Translations under genes and position numbers: made by a program
Notes under the pieces: model-generated
Databases searched by the model: none
What the model saw: only the letters and a program-made list of their open reading frames with translations
What the model was told of the DNA's origin: nothing
Source: Novosphingobium marinum
GTDB taxonomy: Bacteria; Pseudomonadota; Alphaproteobacteria; Sphingomonadales; Sphingomonadaceae
Direction: 5' to 3'
DNA length: 64,000 nucleotides
Assembly (NCBI RefSeq): GCF_013408095.1
Contig: NZ_JACBZF010000001.1
Span: 310,001-374,000 of the forward strand
Shown: positions 58,624 through 64,000 of the stretch, in pieces
How positions within the stretch are numbered: position 1 is the stretch's first letter
Layout of the letters: the number at the start of each line of letters is the position of its first letter

Positions 58624-59819
58624 GCGACACCGCGACCTTGCCAGTACCCGGCCACGTCGATCCGCACCTCGTCCGTGATTTCAATTACCTGACCCACGTC
58701 GAGGGCGAAGAGCTCTGGCACTGGTGGGCGCGGCTCCACGATTATCCGGAAATATTCTATACGCCGCACAATGGCGGGCACTGGGTCGTGACCCGGCACG
58801 ATACGCTGGCCGAGGTCCTTGCCGACTACGAGAGGTTTTCCTCTCGCCGCCAGACCGTTCCGGCAGCCGGCAAGCCCTTCTCGCTGCCGCCGATCGAGAT
58901 CGACCCGCCGCTGCATGGCGAATTCCGGCGGCTCATCGCCCCATGGTTCACGCCCAAGGCGATGATGACGATGGAGAAGGATGCAAAATCGCTATGCATC
59001 GAACTGATCGAGGGTTTCATCGACAGGGGCGAGTGCGAGTTCGTGTCCGAATTCGCGCTCGTAATGCCCATCGGCATTTTTCTGAGCCTGGTCGATCTGC
59101 CTGCCGACGACCGGCTCGAACTGCTCGGCATCGCCGAGAAGATGGTGCGCGGAGACGAGATCGAGCAGGCGAAGGGTTTTGAAGAGGCTTTCGCCTACCT
59201 CGATGTAAAGCTCGAAGAGCGGCGCAGGAATCCCGGCAGCGACATGCTGAGCGCCATCGTGACGGGCACGATCGATGGCGGGCGGAAACTCACCGGGGAG
59301 GAAGCGCGGCTGATGGGTGCCCTGCTACTTGCCGGCGGGCTCGATACCGTGGCCGGGATGATGAGCTTCTTCGCGATGCACCTGGCCCGCCACGACGATC
59401 ATCGCCGGCTCCTGGCCGAGCACCCCGATCGCATCCATTCCGCAACCGAGGAACTGATGCGCCGCCACCAGACCGCGAACATCGCCCGCGAGGTGGTAGC
59501 CGATACCGTGTACGAGGGAGTGACGATGAAGGCCGGGGACATGATCCTGACCCCGACCTCGATGGATTCCGTGGACGACCGCCAGTACGACGATCCCCTG
59601 ACCGTCGATTTCGATCGCAAGAACAAGCGCAGCCTGGTTTTCGGCAACGGTCCTCACCAGTGCATCGGAGCATTCCTTGCGCGCACCGAATTGCGCGTGT
59701 TCCTCAGGGAGTGGCTGGCGCGGATCCCGGAATTCGAGATCAAGCCGGGGGAAGTGCCGAGGGTATTCTCCGGTCGTGCGAACACGGTGAATTACCTCCC
59801 GCTCCAGTGGCCCTCGTAG
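58620..59819 (+). CDS. Cytochrome P450
   Basis: Soluble P450 of 399 aa. The I-helix reads LLAGGLDTVAGMM near residue 240, ExxR is EELMRRH near residue 280, and the heme loop is FGNGPHQCIGAFLARTEL near residue 342 with intact Cys. It differs clearly from the P450 at 47156 and is likely to act on a different position or intermediate. The ATG at 58620 overlaps the epimerase stop, so translation is coupled. No redox partner is adjacent. Confidence 0.95.
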   Translation: MSDTATLPVPGHVDPHLVRDFNYLTHVEGEELWHWWARLHDYPEIFYTPHNGGHWVVTRHDTLAEVLADYERFSSRRQTVPAAGKPFSLPPIEIDPPLHGEFRRLIAPWFTPKAMMTMEKDAKSLCIELIEGFIDRGECEFVSEFALVMPIGIFLSLVDLPADDRLELLGIAEKMVRGDEIEQAKGFEEAFAYLDVKLEERRRNPGSDMLSAIVTGTIDGGRKLTGEEARLMGALLLAGGLDTVAGMMSFFAMHLARHDDHRRLLAEHPDRIHSATEELMRRHQTANIAREVVADTVYEGVTMKAGDMILTPTSMDSVDDRQYDDPLTVDFDRKNKRSLVFGNGPHQCIGAFLARTELRVFLREWLARIPEFEIKPGEVPRVFSGRANTVNYLPLQWPS

Positions 59820-59829
59820 GCGGCGGCTC

Positions 59830-61110
59830 ATGACCTATCCGACCGAAGTAACCTGCGATCACACGGGCACCGTCTTCCCGGTGAGTCTCGATGAACTCGA
59901 AGCGGGCGGCGCGGCTATGCTCACTCGCCTGTTCCATTCCATCGGCTCGCTTGCTCCAGACAATTCCGTCGCGGCGATCACCCGGTGGGAGGAGTTCTTC
60001 GGCGGGGGAATGGGCCGCAAGGTCGTCTTCGACGTTCGCTACGATAAGCCGACCGACCGACCCACCGAGCTCTTTGCCAAGTTCACCCGCGAGTTCGGAG
60101 ATCCTCTGCGCGACCTCTTTTCGCCCGTCATGGATCCAGAGGTGCGCTTCGCACTGCTCTCGCGCCGTTCGGAGTTTCCCCTCAACGTTCCGGAATGCAT
60201 GTTCGCCGGGTACAGCGCGGCGGACAAGACCGGTTTGCTCATCACGAGCCGCGTTCCTTACGGGCGCGGCGGCGTGCTTCACGCGATGGACAAGGCGGTC
60301 GACTACGAGCACGATGATCTGCTGCCGGTTTACGAGGCCCAGACCCGCGCGATTGCGGCGCTCGCAGCCTTTCACAAATCGGGTAGGTTCGAAGGCGAAG
60401 TCGAAGAGGCATTCCCCTTCGATCCTTCGAACGAGAAGTTGCTTCAGGTCATTCCCTTCGACCGGGCACAACTCGACGAGAAGCTTGCGATCCTGCGGGA
60501 TTTTGCGGACCGTGCTCCGCAATTGCTTCCCGATGGTCTGGCCGACTCCGCCTTTCTGGACGCGTTCGCCGATGGAGCGCGACGCGTTCTTGGGAAGGAG
60601 CGGTCGATCTGGCAACGCATCTATTCGCATGACGATGCGATCGCTCTGATTCACTGGAACATGAATCCCGACAATGCCTGGTTCTGGCGCGGTGACGACG
60701 GGACGATGCAATCGGGACAACTCGACTGGGGCGGTGTTGGTCAGGGCAACATCGCGCAATCGTACTACGGCATGTATTGCGCGGCAGAGACCGGTTTCAT
60801 CGCCAGGCACGACGCGCACCTCCAGTCGCTCCTGCTCGCCGAGTATGCGGCGAAGGGCGGGCCCGCGCTCGATGCATCCCGCTTCGACGAGGACGTTAGC
60901 CTGGCGATAGCGGTACTCGGATCAGCCTGGATGCTCGACGCGCCATCGCTCCTTGCCAATGAGATTCCGGATTTCGAGAAGCTGGAGGATCGGGCCGATG
61001 CGAGGCTGAGGCAGCTTTTCATTCCGCGAGCCCAGCTTCAGCTCATGCGGGTTTTCCTTTCCGAATGGCGACGCAAGGATATTGGGGCGCTGATCGAAAA
61101 GGTCGGCTGA
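59830..61110 (+). CDS. Kinase-like protein with Asn in place of the catalytic Asp
   Basis: Protein of 426 aa with an APH/CHK kinase-like plan: the N-lobe (GGGMGRKVVFDVRYD), a hinge-like LLITSRVPYGRG, and a catalytic-loop region LIHWNMNPDNAWFW near residue 275 where HxD reads HWN. The metal-binding segment LDWGGVGQGN near 298 keeps its Asp. It is thus either a weak kinase or a pseudokinase. It closes the old yellow enzyme operon, 10 nt after the P450. It is one of four kinase-fold proteins in the window, two of which have altered HxD loops. Confidence 0.8.
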   Translation: MTYPTEVTCDHTGTVFPVSLDELEAGGAAMLTRLFHSIGSLAPDNSVAAITRWEEFFGGGMGRKVVFDVRYDKPTDRPTELFAKFTREFGDPLRDLFSPVMDPEVRFALLSRRSEFPLNVPECMFAGYSAADKTGLLITSRVPYGRGGVLHAMDKAVDYEHDDLLPVYEAQTRAIAALAAFHKSGRFEGEVEEAFPFDPSNEKLLQVIPFDRAQLDEKLAILRDFADRAPQLLPDGLADSAFLDAFADGARRVLGKERSIWQRIYSHDDAIALIHWNMNPDNAWFWRGDDGTMQSGQLDWGGVGQGNIAQSYYGMYCAAETGFIARHDAHLQSLLLAEYAAKGGPALDASRFDEDVSLAIAVLGSAWMLDAPSLLANEIPDFEKLEDRADARLRQLFIPRAQLQLMRVFLSEWRRKDIGALIEKVG

Positions 61111-61124
61111 GCGTCGATTGAGCT

Positions 61125-61976
61125 TCAGGCAGTCCGCTCGTCCCATGTCTGATTGAAGTGCCGGTGAATCGGCTCTTCGCCAGCGAAGTGGTCGAGCGCC
61201 GCTGCGATCTTTGGAGGCACCTCGAAGCTTGCCGGATCGAAGCCGGGCATCACCAGGTGACGCAGGCGCGGCAGAATGAACCGCATCTGCCTGCGCTTGA
61301 GCATTCGCTCACGCTGCACGGAGGCGCTGCGCTCTTCTTCCGAAAGTGTCTCGCGCCACTGCCTGAGCACGACTGCTGCGGCGCGGTCGAAATAGTGGCC
61401 GACGTGCCAGAACGAATAGGCGAGGGCGGATACGCGAACTAGCCAGTTCCCCGAGATGGCGTGGAATGCGTCGTGACAAACGCTGCGATGCTCGAACTCC
61501 TCGGCGACATGCCACAGGAAAAGGTTCGCCCCCCGCGCATCGGCGCCTTCGAACAGGTCGTCGCAATGCTGGAAAAGGTAGAGTGCAGAGAACGTCGCCG
61601 TGTTCTCGAATCCGGCACAGAATGCCATGTTGAAGGCGAGCGATCGGTTCTTGCGAAGCTTCCTCAGATCCTCGACCAGTTCCGCGACGATCGCTTCCAG
61701 CTCCGGATTGTCATCGCCCAGCAGCCGCCGGTTGAAATCCGTATGATAGCGCGCATGTGTCGCTTCCTGCCTGATGAACAGGTCCAGCGTTTCGCGGAGC
61801 TCCGGGCGCGAACCGCAATGCTCGTCACGCACTTCCTTCGCGACATTGTTCAGGAAGTGCTCGTAGTACGGAATGCAGATCGAGGAGCCGTTGTTGTAGA
61901 GCGCGAATTCCGGAACGCGCGACCACACCAGTGGCGTCGACCGCTGGTCCAGTTCCGGTTTGCGAACGGTAAGCAT
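61125..61976 (-). CDS. Ferritin-like diiron protein (metal-dependent hydrolase PF10118-like)
   Basis: All-helical protein of 283 aa. Two metal-ligand motifs are visible: RQEATHARYH (Glu71, His74) and AEEFEHRSVCHDAFH near residue 160, an ExxH pair as in ferritin-like diiron enzymes. The family is annotated as predicted metal-dependent hydrolase, but the ligand pattern could equally support an oxygenase. It is the last gene of the operon epoxide hydrolase - limonene-epoxide-hydrolase-like - diiron protein, 22 nt after the second. The start at 61976 (MLTVRKPEL) is used; an ATG further upstream at 62075 would overlap that gene. Confidence 0.83.
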   Translation of the reverse strand: MLTVRKPELDQRSTPLVWSRVPEFALYNNGSSICIPYYEHFLNNVAKEVRDEHCGSRPELRETLDLFIRQEATHARYHTDFNRRLLGDDNPELEAIVAELVEDLRKLRKNRSLAFNMAFCAGFENTATFSALYLFQHCDDLFEGADARGANLFLWHVAEEFEHRSVCHDAFHAISGNWLVRVSALAYSFWHVGHYFDRAAAVVLRQWRETLSEEERSASVQRERMLKRRQMRFILPRLRHLVMPGFDPASFEVPPKIAAALDHFAGEEPIHRHFNQTWDERTA

Positions 61977-61998
61977 CGCTGGGTACCCCTTTCGGGTG

Positions 61999-62391
61999 TC
62001 AGGCGTCCTCGAATTTTTCCGGCTCGAATGCCCGGATGTCGAGGTAGTCGGAATAGCGCACGATCTTGCCGTCACGTGCCTGCAACGCGCCCATGATCTT
62101 CACGCTGTGCCGCTCAGGGCCCTCGCCCCAGAGGTGATCGATGCGCTCGGTCAGCACCGTATCGCCCTCGGACATGATGTTGATCATTTCCACCCGTCCG
62201 TAAGGCATGTTTGTGATATCGTTGTACTTGCGCAGATGCTCCATGATCGCCGGCTTGCCTGCCACGTCCGGCATGCCGGTGTTCTGCCACACCGCATCCT
62301 CGGCAATCCATTTTTCGAAAGAGCCGACGAACCCGGTCTCCCAGTCGGAGAAAAAGGCCTCGACGACCTGTCGTGCAGTCAATTGCGACAT
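61999..62391 (-). CDS. Limonene-1,2-epoxide-hydrolase-like protein (NTF2 fold)
   Basis: Protein of 130 aa. The limonene-epoxide-hydrolase triad can be read as Arg83 and Asp85 in TERIDHLW and Asp115 in YSDYLD, with Asn37 in VWQNTGMP for water binding (Trp replaces the Tyr). It should hydrolyse an epoxide by a one-step acid/base mechanism. It is between an alpha/beta-fold epoxide hydrolase and a diiron protein in one operon. Tandem ATGs occur at 62394 and 62391; the second has better spacing from GGAGA. Confidence 0.82.
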   Translation of the reverse strand: MSQLTARQVVEAFFSDWETGFVGSFEKWIAEDAVWQNTGMPDVAGKPAIMEHLRKYNDITNMPYGRVEMINIMSEGDTVLTERIDHLWGEGPERHSVKIMGALQARDGKIVRYSDYLDIRAFEPEKFEDA

Positions 62392-62466
62392 CATCCATCT
62401 CCTCTTCAAAACATGTATCGCACTCTTCGATGCATCGCATCCGGTTGTTGCAGGCCGCACGTCGGC

Positions 62467-63600
62467 TCAGCGCATCCTTGCGAAGCAGGTCCTCAATTCG
62501 TTGACGAACAACTCCGGCTGTTCGAATGCGGCGAAATGCCCTCCACGATCGGGCTCGTTCCAGTAGACGATGTTCGAGAACACGCTTTCTGCCCACTTGC
62601 GCGGTGCCTGGATAATCTCTTTCGGGAAAATGCTCAGGCCGACGGGCAGATCGACCGTGATGGGCCGGAAACTCCCCATGCTCTCGAAGTAGAGGCGGGC
62701 AGACGATGCGCCCGTGTTCGTCAGCCAGTACAGAGTTATGTTGTCCAGCATCCGGTCGCGCGAAAAGATGGTTTCGGGATCGCCGTTGCAATCGCTCCAC
62801 CGCTGGAATTTCTCGTAGATCCACGCGGCCTGGCCAGCCGGTGCATCGGCCAGCAGGTAACCCAGGGTCTGGGGCCTCGTCGCCTGCAGTCGCGCATAAG
62901 CCGACTCGACATTCTGGAAGTGATCCAGCTTCTCGACCGCCTTTACCTCGTCGGGGTCGAGCTCCTCGTCGAGTGTCGCCGGTCTTGCCGATAGCATGTT
63001 TAGGTGGATGCCCAGAAGGCCATCGGGGGCCAGCCGGCCGAGCTGGATGGTGACAGCCGAACCCCAGTCCCCTCCCTGGGCGACGAAACGATCGTAGCCT
63101 AGTCGCGAAACGAGTTCAGCCCACGCCCGCGCGATACGTTCCACGCCCCAGCCCGCTTCTGCAGGCCTGCCGGAGAAACCGTAGCCAGGTAGCGAGGGGA
63201 TGATGAGGTGGAAGGCCTCGTTCGCCGATCCCCCGTGACTTTCGGGATCAGTCAGGGGCTCGATGACATCGAGGAATTCGAGGATAGATCCCGGCCATCC
63301 GTGCGTCAGGACCAGAGGCAACGCGTTTTCGTGACGCGACCTGACGTGCATGAAATGAACATCGAGGCCGTCGATCGTCGTGCGGTACTGACCGTGGCGA
63401 TTGAGCAGGTCCTCGCATGCTCGCCAGTCGTACCCGTCCCGCCAGTAGGCGACGAGGTCCTTCATCCGGGAAAGGGGGACGCCCTGCACCCAGCCATCCA
63501 CCGTTTCGTCCTCGGGGAAGCGCGTGCGGTCCAGCCTTTCGCGCAGGTCGTCGAGGTCGGCCTGCGGCACCGCGATCTGATAGGGTTCTATTCTGGACAA
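62467..63600 (-). CDS. Alpha/beta-hydrolase epoxide hydrolase
   Basis: Epoxide hydrolase of 377 aa with the N-terminal EHN region (YQIAVPQADLDDLRERLDRT), oxyanion motif HGWPGS at residues 100-105, nucleophile Asp178 in GGDWGS, and catalytic His in GGHFAAFE near residue 355. It is of the juvenile-hormone/microsomal epoxide hydrolase type. The best start is TTG at 63598-63600 after CGGAG, which begins at the conserved domain; a GTG at 63642 in frame is the alternative. First gene of the three-gene operon, with operator site 21 67 nt upstream. Confidence 0.92.
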   Translation of the reverse strand: MSRIEPYQIAVPQADLDDLRERLDRTRFPEDETVDGWVQGVPLSRMKDLVAYWRDGYDWRACEDLLNRHGQYRTTIDGLDVHFMHVRSRHENALPLVLTHGWPGSILEFLDVIEPLTDPESHGGSANEAFHLIIPSLPGYGFSGRPAEAGWGVERIARAWAELVSRLGYDRFVAQGGDWGSAVTIQLGRLAPDGLLGIHLNMLSARPATLDEELDPDEVKAVEKLDHFQNVESAYARLQATRPQTLGYLLADAPAGQAAWIYEKFQRWSDCNGDPETIFSRDRMLDNITLYWLTNTGASSARLYFESMGSFRPITVDLPVGLSIFPKEIIQAPRKWAESVFSNIVYWNEPDRGGHFAAFEQPELFVNELRTCFARMR

Positions 63601-63667
63601 GTGGAACTCCGACAGGGCCGGCGCGATCTTGCGCCGGCGCACTATCGGCCAACCAGGCCAGCAGGTC

Positions 63668-63691
63668 CAGTCGTATGCTAGCGAATTTTCG
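63668..63691. promoter_or_regulatory. 24-bp operator, site 21 (weak right arm)
   Basis: Arms CAGTCGT and ATTTTCG around ATGCTAGCGA. Spacer and position upstream of the epoxide hydrolase operon fit; the right arm does not fit well. Confidence 0.4.
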
Positions 63692-63750
63692 TTCGCGGAT
63701 TCGGAGGCCGCAGGAAACGCGCTTGCGTGTCGGCGCGCGCGGTGAAACCG

Positions 63751-64000
63751 TTACGCGAGACGCTCCTCCAGTACCTGATGGAAGAAGCGGATGCGGCTTT
63801 CCTGATAGCGCCCCAGCGTCACACCGGGCACATCCTCGGGCCATTGCTTCATGCCTTGCTGCACCATCGGCATGTTGAAGTCGTCCTGATCGAAGATTTC
63901 GCCCATCGCGCCGATGTGCGGCTCGAAGGGATCGTCGGGTCCGAGTTCGATGATCGCCGGAGCGGCAGGGGTCGGGGCGCCATCGGGCAAGCGCACGAGC
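63751..64000 (-). CDS. Rieske oxygenase alpha subunit, C-terminal part (cut by window edge)
   Basis: The last 80 or so residues of a leftward gene that continues past the window end. The segment EIFDQDDFNMPMVQQGMKQW and TLGRYQESRIRFFHQVLEERL match the C-termini of the Rieske proteins at 25119 (FDQDMSNMPLIQKG, RLGRYQEQLIQHW) and 35 (YDQDAEGLKACQEGM, RYQESRIRLLHH). The stop TAA is at 63751-63753. The catalytic and Rieske domains lie outside the window, so completeness cannot be judged. Confidence 0.8.
   Translation of the reverse strand, partial: LVRLPDGAPTPAAPAIIELGPDDPFEPHIGAMGEIFDQDDFNMPMVQQGMKQWPEDVPGVTLGRYQESRIRFFHQVLEERLA

Overview
The window is a dense, high-GC catabolic locus from an alphaproteobacterium, most likely a sphingomonad (Sphingomonadales: Novosphingobium, Sphingobium or relatives). 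That placement rests on one large TonB-dependent receptor, many Rieske oxygenases, SnoaL/NTF2-like proteins, short-chain dehydrogenases (SDRs) and enoyl-CoA hydratases, frequent GTG/TTG starts after strong purine-rich ribosome binding sites, and small divergent operons. I see no rRNA, tRNA, CRISPR array, insertion sequence, integrase or replication gene.

Layout. 0-10 kb: Rieske oxygenase, enoyl-CoA hydratase, DUF1330 protein, a lipocalin-like hydroxylase/dehydratase-type protein of unknown function, TonB receptor, a second hydratase, an NTF2-like protein, a Gfo/Idh oxidoreductase and a ThuA-like protein. 10-20 kb: SDRs, an APH-type kinase with an extra N-terminal helical domain, a second Rieske oxygenase, two VOC proteins, a MarR regulator, an MFS transporter, an NTF2-like protein and a hydratase. 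20-29 kb: SnoaL, flavin dehydrogenase, SnoaL; a coupled pair of acyl-CoA dehydrogenases; Rieske oxygenase, cupin, E1-alpha/E1-beta ketoacid dehydrogenase and a DUF6473 protein. 30-42 kb: an operon of tandem EthD-like protein, molybdopterin oxidoreductase, histidine phosphatase and sulfotransferase; a GMC oxidoreductase; three SDRs; a second kinase; an acyl-CoA ligase. 42-53 kb: divergent hydratase, a paralogue of the lipocalin-like protein, NTF2; then SDR, Rieske, P450 and flavin dehydrogenase; a lone lipoyl domain; and SDR, pseudo-kinase, helical protein, SDR. 53-64 kb: hydratase and tyrosine phosphatase; then old yellow enzyme, BKACE, epimerase, P450 and kinase-like protein; then two unrelated epoxide hydrolases with a ferritin-like diiron protein, and the C-terminus of a fifth Rieske oxygenase cut by the window edge.

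The genes read as one pathway: outer-membrane uptake, several oxygenations, dehydrogenation of ring or alcohol groups, hydration/dehydration, CoA activation and beta-oxidation-like steps. The substrate is not evident. The mix of FAD ring dehydrogenases, SnoaL dehydratases, paired acyl-CoA dehydrogenases and many SDRs is what one sees for polycyclic isoprenoids such as steroids or terpenoids, but the diagnostic ring-cleavage genes are absent, so this is only a suggestion.

The strongest new signal is not a gene. A 24-bp quasi-palindrome (consensus A[G/T]ATnGT, then 10 nt often close to ATGCAAGCTT, then ACnAT[A/C]T) occurs in almost every promoter region of the window, with 21 sites found by eye, some weak. 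It defines a candidate regulon spanning the whole locus. The one clear exception is the promoter of the only regulator gene seen, a MarR protein, which has its own different palindromes.
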